Source: Candidatus Roseilinea sp. (GTDB lineage: Bacteria > Chloroflexota > Anaerolineae > J036 > Brachytrichaceae). Taken from it: 64,000 nt of DNA. Below are positions 26,229 through 34,684 of the stretch, piece by piece. Position 1 is the first letter of the stretch. The number at the start of each line of letters is the position of its first letter. Position numbers and translations under genes: made by a program. The notes under the pieces were generated by a model. That model had not been told where the DNA came from. It saw nothing but the letters and a program-made list of their open reading frames with translations, and did no database searches. The stretch covers positions 3,472,001-3,536,000 of the forward strand of contig AP024676.1 in assembly GCA_025998955.1 (NCBI GenBank), written 5' to 3'.

Positions 26229-26918
26229 ATGCGCTCGTATAGATACCTCGATGTCGTCATTGGCCTGTTCGTCGCTGTGCTGATCATCAGCAACCTGGCC
26301 TCGTCGGCCAAAATCGTCACGTTGGGCCCGTTCACCTTCGATGGCGGCACACTGCTCTTCCCCCTCAGTTACATCTTCGGCGACATCCTGACCGAGGTGT
26401 ACGGCTACGCGGTCTCGCGCCGCGTGATCTGGATCGGCTTTGCCGCCGCTGCGCTCTTTAGCCTGACGGTGTGGATCGTCGGCTTGTTACCGAGTGAGGC
26501 GGAATGGTCAAGCCGCGTCGGTATGGATGCTTACAACGCCGTGCTGGGTAGCACCCCGCGCATCGTGCTCGCTTCGCTGATCGCCTACTGGGCCGGCGCG
26601 TTCTCCAACGCCTTTGTGCTGGCCCGCATGAAGGTGATGACGCAAGGCCGGTGGCTGTGGACGCGCACTATCGGCTCGACCGTCGTCGGCCAGGCCGTAG
26701 ACACCTTTCTATTCGTGCTGATCGCGTTCGCCGGTGCGATGAGCGCCGGGGTGTTGTGGGACATCGCGGCGTCCAACTACGTCTTCAAAGTCGGTGTGGA
26801 GGTCCTGTTCACGCCGGTGACCTACGCCATCGTCGGCTGGCTCAAGCGTGCCGAAGGCGTAGATGCCTACGACGCACAAACCGACTTCAACCCGTTTCGC
26901 GTGTCTCAGACAGCCTAA
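26229..26918 (+). CDS. yhhQ: Queuosine precursor transporter (YhhQ/VUT family)
   Basis: This 229-residue membrane protein has about six helices and the family signatures ISNLASSAKIVTLGPFTFDGG, PLSYIFGDILTEVYGYAVSRR and TRTIGSTVVGQAVDTFLFV. YhhQ proteins import queuine precursors such as preQ0 or preQ1 for tRNA modification at the wobble position. No preQ1 riboswitch is recognisable in the short 60-nt gap after 5S rRNA. It lies directly downstream of the rRNA operon, so read-through expression is possible. Confidence 0.9.
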   Translation: MRSYRYLDVVIGLFVAVLIISNLASSAKIVTLGPFTFDGGTLLFPLSYIFGDILTEVYGYAVSRRVIWIGFAAAALFSLTVWIVGLLPSEAEWSSRVGMDAYNAVLGSTPRIVLASLIAYWAGAFSNAFVLARMKVMTQGRWLWTRTIGSTVVGQAVDTFLFVLIAFAGAMSAGVLWDIAASNYVFKVGVEVLFTPVTYAIVGWLKRAEGVDAYDAQTDFNPFRVSQTA

Positions 26919-27100
26919 CTGAGCGATATTCCCACGAACTCAAAGAGCCAGCGTCGCGTTGCCTCAGACTCACCAAGCTAACATGCGTTGTAACAGGCGC
27001 AGAACTTTGAGCGCCTAGAAAAGTTCCTGTGGAACTTGTACGAGGTATTGCGGAGGCCTTTTGTCTGTCAGGTAATTAGTGCAGACTAACAGGTGTGTAA

Positions 27101-27120
27101 TCTCGCCTCATCAGGCGAGA
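27101..27120 (-). terminator. Hairpin overlapping the stop codon of the small minus-strand gene
   Basis: TCTCGCCT and AGGCGAGA form a perfect 8-bp stem with a 4-nt loop. The TGA stop of the gene at 27111-27482 begins in the 3' arm/loop. The following bases, TTACACACC, hold no long U-run, so termination may be partial. Confidence 0.45.
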
Positions 27121-27482
27121 CGCTCTACCTCTAATATGAGATGTTCCAGCCCTTTAAGTAGGATTGCATACGCCGCATTGCCGACTATTCCTTCGATGAT
27201 ATTACGAATTGTTCTTAGGCTCTCAACGACGATGGGTGATTCTGGCCTAGGCGAATTCATCTGAGCCTCAATAGTCTCTATCTCTTCCACGATTTCGGCT
27301 TTTGACTCTTCGGAGAGGGGCATTCTCTCAAGATCTGAGCGAATCTGGTTCAGTATAGTGGTTAAGTCCTCAGCTAGTGTATAAGAATTGCTACCAGTGA
27401 TGTTGAAGATATTGCCCCCAACATTCCCTCCGACGTAAACGCTATTTGTCAGCCTAATGGATTTTTCGTTAGTTCCGGACAT
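27111..27482 (-). CDS. Hypothetical protein with GNVGGNIFNITG motif
   Basis: This is a 123-residue protein of unknown function. Residues 10-32 form a short beta-type segment, LTNSVYVGGNVGGNIFNITG. Two charged helices follow (AEDLTTILNQIRSDLERM and SKAEIVEEIETIEAQM). The C-terminal helical segment ESLRTIRNIIEGIVGNAAYAILLKGLEHL is reminiscent of small helical tails in cyanobacterial and Chloroflexota effector-type proteins, but I cannot name a family. A GGAGGTG ribosome site precedes the ATG. Before the IS insertion it sat immediately downstream of the gene now at 28618-29265, so the two formed a unit. The AT content is higher than in neighbouring genes, hinting at horizontal origin. Confidence 0.7.
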   Translation of the reverse strand: MSGTNEKSIRLTNSVYVGGNVGGNIFNITGSNSYTLAEDLTTILNQIRSDLERMPLSEESKAEIVEEIETIEAQMNSPRPESPIVVESLRTIRNIIEGIVGNAAYAILLKGLEHLILEVERLA

Positions 27483-27509
27483 ATCTATTCACCTCCGCTA
27501 GCTTACAAT

Positions 27510-28640
27510 CTCACGTTACGCAGTCGCGAACTGACTGCGCGACCATAGAATGGCGACATGACACAAGACTTGCTTGACCTGTATAGCGATTATCTGTTGT
27601 GCACGTTTGGACAGGCCACGGCAACCGGGTTGGGTCAAGTGGTCGAAGGGAGCGTCAGCCATGACCAAATCACCCGCTGGCTGAGCGGCCAACAGCGCGG
27701 CGGGGCGGCGTTGTGGCAGGTGACGAAGCGATTTGTGCGGCAGATTCAAAGTGAGGATGGGGTGCTGATCGTGGACGACACGATCAGCGAGAAACCCTAC
27801 AGCGACGAGAACGACATCGTGTGCTGGCACTATGATCACACCAGCGGCGAGGTGATCAAAGGCATCAACCTGATGACGGCGCTGTATCACGTGCCCAGTC
27901 GGGGGCTGTCGTTGCCAGTGGAGTTTCGCTTGATCGCCAAGACCGAGCAGTATGTGGACAAGAAGAGTGGCAAGACCAAGCGCCGAAGTCCGATCACCAA
28001 GAATGAGTATTACCGCATGATGCTGCAACAAGCGGTGATCAACCAGATTCCCTTCAAATACGTGCTCAACGATGTGTGGTTTGCCGCGGCCGACAACATG
28101 AATTTCGTCAAACACAAGCTGAAGAAGGAGTTTGTCATGCCGCTCAAGGCCAATCGCAAGGTGGCGCTCAGCGCGGACGACAAGCGGCACGGCATCTACG
28201 TGCGTGTGGATGAAGTCGTGATCGAACCAAACACGGTGCGGCCAGTGTATCTGGAAGATGTGAGCTTCCCGCTGCTTTTGGCCAAGCAAGTCTTTACAAA
28301 CAAAGATGGCTCTACCGGCGTATTGTTTCTGGTCACCAGCGACACCACGCTCACCTACGATGGGATCACCTCGCTCTATCAAAAACGATGGACGATCGAA
28401 CCCTTCCACAAGTCGCTCAAGCAGAATGCCGCGCTCGAACGCTCGCCTGCCCACACGGTCACGACGCAGACCAATCACATCTTTGCCAGTTTGTGTGCGT
28501 TCATCAAGCTCGAGATGCTCAAGCGTAAATCCAAGTCGAATCATTTTGCCTTGAAATCGCATTTGTATCTGCACGCCGTTCAATCAGCTTTTGACGCCCT
28601 GCGCCAGCTGCAGCCCGTCACACTGGCTGCGTAACGTGAG
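27510..28640 (+). mobile_element. IS4-superfamily insertion sequence, 1131 bp
   Basis: Terminal inverted repeats CTCACGTTACGCAG (27510-27523) and CTGCGTAACGTGAG (28627-28640) match over 14 bases. A 7-bp direct repeat TTACAAT flanks both ends (27503-27509 and 28641-28647) and is the likely target duplication. The element carries one transposase gene. Its intact ends and duplication indicate a fairly recent insertion. Removing it and one target copy restores a continuous two-gene unit. Confidence 0.92.
27558..28634 (+). CDS. IS4-superfamily DDE transposase
   Basis: This 358-residue transposase has the DDE residues in LIVDDT (about residue 72), LNDVWF (near 170) and the signature YQKRWTIEPFHKSLK (near 275). 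The last fits the Y-(2)-R-(3)-E-(6)-K pattern of the IS4 superfamily. The intervening GVIKGINLMTALYHV-type and KRRSPITKNEYYRMM segments belong to the same lineage. The frame is intact, so it may be active. The right inverted repeat overlaps the last codons. Confidence 0.9.
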   Translation: MTQDLLDLYSDYLLCTFGQATATGLGQVVEGSVSHDQITRWLSGQQRGGAALWQVTKRFVRQIQSEDGVLIVDDTISEKPYSDENDIVCWHYDHTSGEVIKGINLMTALYHVPSRGLSLPVEFRLIAKTEQYVDKKSGKTKRRSPITKNEYYRMMLQQAVINQIPFKYVLNDVWFAAADNMNFVKHKLKKEFVMPLKANRKVALSADDKRHGIYVRVDEVVIEPNTVRPVYLEDVSFPLLLAKQVFTNKDGSTGVLFLVTSDTTLTYDGITSLYQKRWTIEPFHKSLKQNAALERSPAHTVTTQTNHIFASLCAFIKLEMLKRKSKSNHFALKSHLYLHAVQSAFDALRQLQPVTLAA

Positions 28641-29265
28641 TTACAATGTTTACTATATGACCTGAGACGTTCCCAGATGCCAGAATTGCCCCTGTCATCT
28701 CATAATGGCGCTGGTCAAAATGTATCTTCCGCTGGTCAAGATTAAAGCTGATAGACTGATTGGCAGAGCTTGAACCTTGGTCTATAACTTTGAACAAGAC
28801 CAACATCATTTGTTTAAGAAACGTCTCGTCTTTGCTGTGAATGGAAGCTCTAGTCCCAGAATTCATCACGAAGCTTAAGGCAAAAAGGGGTTTAATCACT
28901 TTATTAAATCTGTGCCTACAAGCGGCTAGGCTAATAACCAACAGGATTGACCCTAATGAAAAGAGGACAATTCCTGTTCCTAAGTCACCTTGCAATGCTA
29001 TGGTGTAGAGTCCTACAATTGTGATCACTAGGCTCAATATGACCACTAAGCATAAAGCCCAGGGAAACGGAGGATCTTCTTCAGTGGAAAGATCAATGAT
29101 TTCCATACTGGAGATGTTGGATATTTGATACATCGAATCACCGATCACCAGCATTCGATTGATTATTTTGACAAATCCTCCTTCGAACTCTCTATCTACA
29201 TCCCTGACAGTTTTGCTCGAAAGCAAACTTGGAAGCAACTTATCGATGAAAGATTGGCTGTTCAT
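28618..29265 (-). CDS. Hypothetical membrane protein, C-terminus rewritten by IS insertion
   Basis: This 215-residue protein has an N-terminal cytosolic part (VKIINRMLVIGDSMYQISNI, resembling DUF6232-type proteins). Two membrane helices follow (ALCLVVILSLVITIVGLY and VLFSLGSILLVISLAA), then a soluble domain, then the C-terminal motif ASGNVSGHIVNIV. The last residues THVTQPV and the stop come from the IS terminal repeat. With the IS and one target copy removed, the frame would end VNIVS-stop, followed at once by a GGAGGTG site and the start of the 123-residue protein. The insertion therefore changed only the tail. The function is unknown; the resemblance to DUF6232 is weak. Confidence 0.7.
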   Translation of the reverse strand: MNSQSFIDKLLPSLLSSKTVRDVDREFEGGFVKIINRMLVIGDSMYQISNISSMEIIDLSTEEDPPFPWALCLVVILSLVITIVGLYTIALQGDLGTGIVLFSLGSILLVISLAACRHRFNKVIKPLFALSFVMNSGTRASIHSKDETFLKQMMLVLFKVIDQGSSSANQSISFNLDQRKIHFDQRHYEMTGAILASGNVSGHIVNIVTHVTQPV

Positions 29266-29338
29266 CTCCCTAACCTCTCATCATGTCAAGTATTGACCAT
29301 TTGTTGACAATGAGCTGGCTGATCTCAGGAAATTGCAT

Positions 29339-31237
29339 CTATTCGTCAGTTATGAGCAGGATAGCATAAACTGAGAGAAGAGGAAGCATGAGTTGGTGAG
29401 TACGGACGGCAGTTGTGGCCGGGCTGCCCGCGATGGGGGTTGGAAGCCCGTCGAACCAGATATGCGCTCGATGTGCAACCATGCCGGGCTGTGCCACGCT
29501 GACGACTAGCGACGTGGTGAGCGTGGACGATGGTGCCAGGCTTGGGAACGCCCATGAGATCGTGCCGCTGTCCAGCGTCCCCGGCGGTTCGACCGAGATA
29601 AGCGTGAGGGTAGCCGGAAGGCTGATCGAGATGACGACGCCGGTGCGCGTGAGTGGTGTGACGTTGGTCGCACTGATGACAACCGAGAAAGGCCGGTTCA
29701 CGTGCACAGAGGTGGGCGCGATCACGACGGGCGCACTCAGCGCAGCGTTCACTGCGGCAAGTGCATCCACCATGCCATAGCCGTAGGTGTTGTTGGGCTG
29801 GGCCGAGCCCGGCACGCCACCGCATGATTCGTCGCTTGTCAACCGGCGTGCGGTCTGGCGCAGGAGCATTTCGGTCGTCTCGACGTCACCGCGCAAGCCG
29901 GGCACTGCCGACCACAGCAGCGCCACGACGCCCGCGACGTGGGGGGCGGCCATGCTGGTGCCGCTGGAGAAGCCATAGCTGGTTGCCGATCCGGGCCGCG
30001 CCGAGCGCACACCGACGCCGGGCGCGACGACATCCGGCTTGATGCGCCCGGTGAGCGACGAGGGCCCGCGACTGCTGAAGTTGGCAATGGCGTCGCTGCT
30101 GTCCGTCGCACCCACTGCGAATGCCTGATCGAGGGTGGCGGGCGCGTGCACCACGCTGCGGCACGCGTTGCCGCGATTGCCTGCCGATGCGATGACCATG
30201 ATACCTGCATCGCGCAACGCTTGGGTGGCGGTGATGAGCGCGGTTGGCACATCGCAGCCGATTTCGCCGTAGTCCGGATCGCACGCCCAGGAGTTGCTGG
30301 TGATGTCGGCGCTCTGGTTGGGGTCGGGGGAGTTGCCGTTGACGTCGGTCGGCGCGAGCGCGAATTGGAAGCAGGCGACGTAGCGTGCTACGCTGCCGAT
30401 GCCGATTGGGCCGGCCATGTTGCGGCAGGCGATCCACTTTGCGCCGGGGGCGACGCCGATCTGGTTGCCCTGGCCATCGTCGCCGACGGCTGTGCCGGTG
30501 GTGTGTGTGCCGTGCCCGTTCAGATCTACGGGGACAGGCGATGGCGGATTGCCGTCGTTAGGCGCGGCATCGAACCAATGGTAATCGTGCGTGGCCGCTA
30601 CGCCATTCCAACCGCGATACTGGGCCTTCAGTGCTGCGTGATCCCAGCGCACGCCGGTATCCAGGTTGGCGACGACGATGCCTTGGCCAGTATAGCCCAT
30701 CGCCCACACCTGCGGCGCATTCACGCGCCAGACGCCCCACTCGGCTGTGGCCAACGAGTGGGCCAGGGGCAGTGGGAAGTGGGCTTTCGGTTGCTGGTCT
30801 TCGCTCCGATGCTCGATGCCGCGTGTCTTCTCGTCCAGGTCAATGTGAATCACATCGCTCCGCGCGCCCAGCCAACGCAGCGTCGAGCGATCTACACCGC
30901 GGACGACGACCTGGTTGGTGATCCACAGCGGGAAGAAGCTCAGGCCGCGGGCGGCCAGATCGGTGCGGAGTTGGGCCTGCGCGCGATTAGCGTGCGATAG
31001 CAGCGCTTCGACGACGAAGCGGGTCTTCGCCGCTTTCGTGCGAAGCATGCGGGCCGGCGAGAGATCGGGATAGCCAGGTGAGGTGACGATCACATCGGCG
31101 ACGGCGCCTGGGCCGGCAGTTGCTGCCCAGGCGCGGGTGGAGATACCGGGCGGTGGCTCGGGCGGCGTCGGCAAGCGCCAGGCCGTCAGCATGAACAGGC
31201 ACAGCACCGAAGCGACGAGGAGGCGCAGGCGTTGCAT
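29339..31237 (-). CDS. Secreted subtilisin-like serine peptidase (S8)
   Basis: A protein of about 632 residues with a signal peptide (LLVASVLCLFMLTAW), a propeptide-like region and an S8 domain. The domain carries the catalytic Asp in VVANLDTGVRWDH, His in DLNGHGTHTTGTAVG, Asn in SNSWACD and Ser in SSGTSMAAPHVAG. A C-terminal beta domain (about 540-620) follows, ending with a LMLPLLSVYAILL hydrophobic tail. The peptidase would act outside the cell. The ATG at 31237 is preferred to an in-frame start eight codons upstream because it begins the signal peptide directly. It diverges from the ChbG-type gene. Confidence 0.9.
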   Translation of the reverse strand: MQRLRLLVASVLCLFMLTAWRLPTPPEPPPGISTRAWAATAGPGAVADVIVTSPGYPDLSPARMLRTKAAKTRFVVEALLSHANRAQAQLRTDLAARGLSFFPLWITNQVVVRGVDRSTLRWLGARSDVIHIDLDEKTRGIEHRSEDQQPKAHFPLPLAHSLATAEWGVWRVNAPQVWAMGYTGQGIVVANLDTGVRWDHAALKAQYRGWNGVAATHDYHWFDAAPNDGNPPSPVPVDLNGHGTHTTGTAVGDDGQGNQIGVAPGAKWIACRNMAGPIGIGSVARYVACFQFALAPTDVNGNSPDPNQSADITSNSWACDPDYGEIGCDVPTALITATQALRDAGIMVIASAGNRGNACRSVVHAPATLDQAFAVGATDSSDAIANFSSRGPSSLTGRIKPDVVAPGVGVRSARPGSATSYGFSSGTSMAAPHVAGVVALLWSAVPGLRGDVETTEMLLRQTARRLTSDESCGGVPGSAQPNNTYGYGMVDALAAVNAALSAPVVIAPTSVHVNRPFSVVISATNVTPLTRTGVVISISLPATLTLISVEPPGTLDSGTISWAFPSLAPSSTLTTSLVVSVAQPGMVAHRAHIWFDGLPTPIAGSPATTAVRTHQLMLPLLSVYAILLITDE

Positions 31238-31326
31238 CGCACGGATTCTACCGACTGCCATTTGTTGACTATTCGCCGGCAGCGGCTATAACCACCCCAA
31301 ACTTCTCTACGTCCAAAGAAGATCAC

Positions 31327-32214
31327 ATGAATCCCAACCCCATACTCAAGAAGCTCGGCTTCTCCGATCGCGACCGCGTCGTCATCATCCACGCCGATGA
31401 TATCGGCCTATCACATGCGAGTTGCGCAGCGTTTAGCGATCTGTGGCGCGCCGGCATCATCTCGTCCGGCGCAGTGATGGTGCCCTGCCCGTGGTTCCCC
31501 AAAGTCGCTGCCTATTGCCGCGCCAATCCGGATGTGGATATGGGCGTGCATCTGACATTGACCAGCGAGTGGGATGTGATGCGCTGGGGGCCGATTTCGA
31601 CGCGTGACCCGGCGTCGGGTCTGTTGGACGACGAGGGCTACTTCCCGCGCACGACGCCCGCTATCCAGCAGTCGAGTGATCCGGAGGCGGTGTGCCGTGA
31701 GCTAATCGCTCAAGTCGAGCGCGCACTTGCATCCGGCATCTCTCCCACTCACGCCGATACGCACATGGGATCGGTCTTTCATCCAAAACACATGCCAGCC
31801 TATGTGCAAATCGCCCGGCAGCTCAAAGTGCCGGTCATGATTCCTCGGCTGGATGAAGCGCGGCTGCGCCGATGGGGGTTCGAAGGTGAGGCACTCGCAT
31901 GGGCAATCGGGACGCTGCACGCGCTCGAGGAGGAAGGTCTGCCGATGGTGGATCACATCGTCGGCATGCCGCTCGACCAGCCGGAGCATCGCTTGGCGCA
32001 GGTATTTGCGGCGCTAGACGGGCTACGACCCGGCATCACCCATTTCGTCATCCACCCCTCGCTCGACACGGCGGAGGCGCGCGCTATCAGTCCGGATTTG
32101 CCCAGCCGAATCGGCGACTACGAGACGTTCATGGACGAGCGCGTGCGCGAGCACATCCGCCGCATTGGCTTGCAGGTGATCGGCTATCGTCACTTAAAGG
32201 CGCTGATGGCTTGA
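31327..32214 (+). CDS. ChbG/YdjC-family carbohydrate deacetylase
   Basis: This 295-residue protein has the family's metal-site residues in VVIIHADDIGLSHA (Asp pair), MGVHLTLTSEW (His) and PTHADTHMGSVF (His), with a late ITHFVIHPSLD. YdjC/ChbG-like proteins remove acetyl groups from chito-oligosaccharides or related sugars, and relatives act in hopanoid synthesis (HpnK). The protein lacks a signal peptide, so it is cytoplasmic. Neighbours give no pathway clue. It converges with the DtxR-like gene across a heptamer array. Confidence 0.85.
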   Translation: MNPNPILKKLGFSDRDRVVIIHADDIGLSHASCAAFSDLWRAGIISSGAVMVPCPWFPKVAAYCRANPDVDMGVHLTLTSEWDVMRWGPISTRDPASGLLDDEGYFPRTTPAIQQSSDPEAVCRELIAQVERALASGISPTHADTHMGSVFHPKHMPAYVQIARQLKVPVMIPRLDEARLRRWGFEGEALAWAIGTLHALEEEGLPMVDHIVGMPLDQPEHRLAQVFAALDGLRPGITHFVIHPSLDTAEARAISPDLPSRIGDYETFMDERVREHIRRIGLQVIGYRHLKALMA

Positions 32215-32222
32215 GTCACCGT

Positions 32223-32257
32223 CAACCTGCAACCTGTAACCTGTAACCTGTCACCCG
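32223..32257. repeat. Heptamer tandem array (5 units) between convergent genes
   Basis: CAACCTG, CAACCTG, TAACCTG, TAACCTG and TCACCCG run head to tail between the ends of the ChbG-type and DtxR-like genes. Confidence 0.8.
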
Positions 32258-32269
32258 TAATCGGCGCCC

Positions 32270-32971
32270 TCAATGCTCGACTTCGACCCAGACTTTGGAC
32301 GCGAGCTCTGAGCCGATCACGTGCTCGTCGTGGAAGTTGCCGTTGGCGACGCGCACGCGCAGTGGGCCGGAGAAGGGGGCGCGCGATACCAGGCGGATGG
32401 GCATTCCCGGCTTGATATTGAGCGAGGAAAGGTAGCGCAATAGATCGCCGTCGTGCGATGAGACACGGCTGACCACGCCTTGTGCGCCGTCGGCCAGCTC
32501 GGATAGGCGCGCGTCGGTGATGGGTTGGATGCGACCGTCACGTGTGGGGATGGGGTCGCCGTGTGGGCAGCGCGCCGGCCGGTCGAGCTGCGCGTTCATC
32601 CGTTCGACCAGCTCGTCATCGAGGTAGTTGCTAGCCGACGCGGCGACCGGATACACCTCGTCCCAGGTGTAGCCGAGCTTCTGCACCAAGAAGACCTCGA
32701 AGATGCGACGCTTGCGGATGGCTCTGAGGGCGATGCGCTCGCCGGCCTCGCTCAGCACCAGGCCACACGCGCCTTCGCGCCGCACTAATCCTTGGCGCAC
32801 CAGGCGCTGCGCCATGCGCGAGACTGCCGGCGGCGTCACCCCCAGCCGCGCAGCCAGGGCACGCAACGATACGCGGCCTGACTCGCTGGCTTCAAGGTAC
32901 GTCTCGCTCAAGAAGTCCTGTACTACGGCGCTGGTCTTGCTGATCGGCTTGTTCGTCGTGGCCTTAGCCAT
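32270..32971 (-). CDS. DtxR/MntR-like regulator lacking most metal ligands
   Basis: This 233-residue protein has an N-terminal winged helix (VSLRALAARLGVTPPAVSRMAQRL), a dimerisation region and a C-terminal SH3/FeoA-like domain (LNIKPGMPIRLVSRAP). Domain order and length match DtxR-family regulators. In the metal-binding segment, however, the expected HxxE and (H/Y)xExxxxEH residues are replaced: RKRRIFEVFL keeps only the Glu, and EVYPVAASASNYL has neither the Glu nor the EH pair. It may have lost metal sensing or respond to another signal. It diverges from the adaptor/ABC exporter genes by about 160 nt and could control them. Confidence 0.85.
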   Translation of the reverse strand: MAKATTNKPISKTSAVVQDFLSETYLEASESGRVSLRALAARLGVTPPAVSRMAQRLVRQGLVRREGACGLVLSEAGERIALRAIRKRRIFEVFLVQKLGYTWDEVYPVAASASNYLDDELVERMNAQLDRPARCPHGDPIPTRDGRIQPITDARLSELADGAQGVVSRVSSHDGDLLRYLSSLNIKPGMPIRLVSRAPFSGPLRVRVANGNFHDEHVIGSELASKVWVEVEH

Positions 32972-33130
32972 TTCGGCCTCCGATTATTGCACAATGCGCC
33001 AGCACGTCGCGCCGCCATGCGCGGTCACTTATCGAACGTTAATCCCTCGCCGATAGAATCGCGTCGTCATGCCTGGATGTTCGATGAGAACATCCTGTTC
33101 TATTTTCAGCTTGAGCCAGAGGGAGTTCAC

Positions 33131-34639
33131 ATGAACGCACGGGTGAATCGAAGTTATCCGAAGTCAGTCTATATCGTCGCCGCCTTGGCAGGCGCGTTGT
33201 TGTTGGGGGCGTGTGCTCGACCTGGCGCAACGGCGGATACGGCCGCTCAGCGCGTGGCCATCCTCGAAAATGGCACATTGACCGCTACCGTCAACGCGAC
33301 CGGCAACATCGAGCCCGAGGCCGAGATCCGCTTGACCTTCCAACAACCCGGCATCGTGGCCGAGGTTTTCTTCGACCAGAGCGACGCGGTGAAGAAGGGC
33401 GACGTCATCGCCCGGCTGGATACGACCGATCTGGAGCTGGCGCTGGCTCAAGCGCAGGCGTCCCTCGAGCAGGCCAAGAGCGCGCTGGCTCAGGCTGAAA
33501 CAGCCGTCGAAAACGCAAAAGCGCAGGAAATCATCGCCACGGCCAACTACAGCCGCACGGTTTCGGGCGCGCGACCCAGCGAGGTGAGCGCTGCCCGCGC
33601 TGCGCTGGCCGCAGCTCAGGCGAACCTGGACAAGCTGAAGGCCGGCCCGACGCCGGAAGACCTTGCCGCAGCCGAAGCCGCGCTGCGCAATGCCGAGGCA
33701 GCGCTGCGCCAGGCACAAAGCGCGTACGACGCGGCATATAAGCGTGACCCGGCCGGCATCGGCGCCAGCCCGGCAGCGCTGCAGTTGGAGCAGGCGACCA
33801 ACAACTACAACTCGGCCAAGGCGCAATACGATAAGATCGCCGCAGGCGCCGATGCGGCCCAGATCAAGGCCGCCGAGCAACAAGTGCTCAGCGCACGGGC
33901 GAACTTGGACAAAGTGCTCACTCCCGCGCGACAGTTCGACCTCGATCAGGCCGAGGCGCAACTCCAGCAGGCGCGTTTGCAAGTCAAGAACGCCGAGATT
34001 CAAGTCGCCAACGCCAAGAATCAGGTGCGCCTGGCCGAGATTCAGGTGAAACAGGCGCAGCGCCGGCTCGATCAGGCATCGCTCAAGTCGCCGATTGACG
34101 GCGTGATCGCGGCGCTGAACGTGAAGGTGGGCGAGGCAGTGGGCGCCGGCGGGCAACCGGCCGCCGTCGTGGTGGATCTCTCGAAGTATCACATTGACAT
34201 CACCGTGGACGAGATTGACATTGCCAAAGTAAAGGTCGGCCAAGAGGTCAACGTCACCTTGGACTCGCTGCCGGGTGTCGAGGTCAAGGGCAAAGTCGTG
34301 CGCATCTCTCCGACTTCCAAGCTGGTGAACGGTGTGGTGTCATATGACGTGCGCGTGGACGTAGGGGCGACGGATGTGGAGTTGCGCAGCGGCATGACGG
34401 CCAACGCATCCATCGTGCTCGACCGGCGCGACGGCGTGTTGCTGGCGCCGAACTGGGCAGTGCGCCGTGATCGAAATACCGGCAAGACCTTCCTTACCCT
34501 GCGGGTGAACGACCAGCAAGTGACCGAAGTAGAAGTGAAGACCGGCCTGCGCAACGACGCTTTTAGCGAAATCCTCTCCGGTGCCAAGCCGGGCGATGTG
34601 GTCGTCGCGCCGAGCGCGCCGAACATTCTGGGCCAATGA
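33131..34639 (+). CDS. HlyD/MacA-like membrane-fusion adaptor lipoprotein
   Basis: This 502-residue protein has a signal peptide ending in the lipobox LLGAC, a barrel-sandwich half (NIEPEAEIRLTFQQPG), and a very long Ala/Gln-rich coiled coil (about 110-320, with repeated AQA and AEA heptads). The second half-motif is LKSPIDGVIAALNVKVGE, followed by a beta-barrel domain ending in GAKPGDVVVAP. This is the periplasmic/extracellular adaptor architecture of MacA-type export. The ATG at 33131 follows a GAGGGAG site. It heads a four-gene set with an ATPase and two permeases, so it probably links them into one exporter. Confidence 0.88.
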   Translation: MNARVNRSYPKSVYIVAALAGALLLGACARPGATADTAAQRVAILENGTLTATVNATGNIEPEAEIRLTFQQPGIVAEVFFDQSDAVKKGDVIARLDTTDLELALAQAQASLEQAKSALAQAETAVENAKAQEIIATANYSRTVSGARPSEVSAARAALAAAQANLDKLKAGPTPEDLAAAEAALRNAEAALRQAQSAYDAAYKRDPAGIGASPAALQLEQATNNYNSAKAQYDKIAAGADAAQIKAAEQQVLSARANLDKVLTPARQFDLDQAEAQLQQARLQVKNAEIQVANAKNQVRLAEIQVKQAQRRLDQASLKSPIDGVIAALNVKVGEAVGAGGQPAAVVVDLSKYHIDITVDEIDIAKVKVGQEVNVTLDSLPGVEVKGKVVRISPTSKLVNGVVSYDVRVDVGATDVELRSGMTANASIVLDRRDGVLLAPNWAVRRDRNTGKTFLTLRVNDQQVTEVEVKTGLRNDAFSEILSGAKPGDVVVAPSAPNILGQ

Positions 34640-34684
34640 GCTGCAGCGAACGATTGGCGCATCTCATCGTTGGCTGTGACTGGG

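Noticed and set aside
27558-28634. Transposase as part of a larger composite transposon
   Set aside because: Only one IS copy is visible and a target duplication lies tightly around it, so it is a simple insertion.
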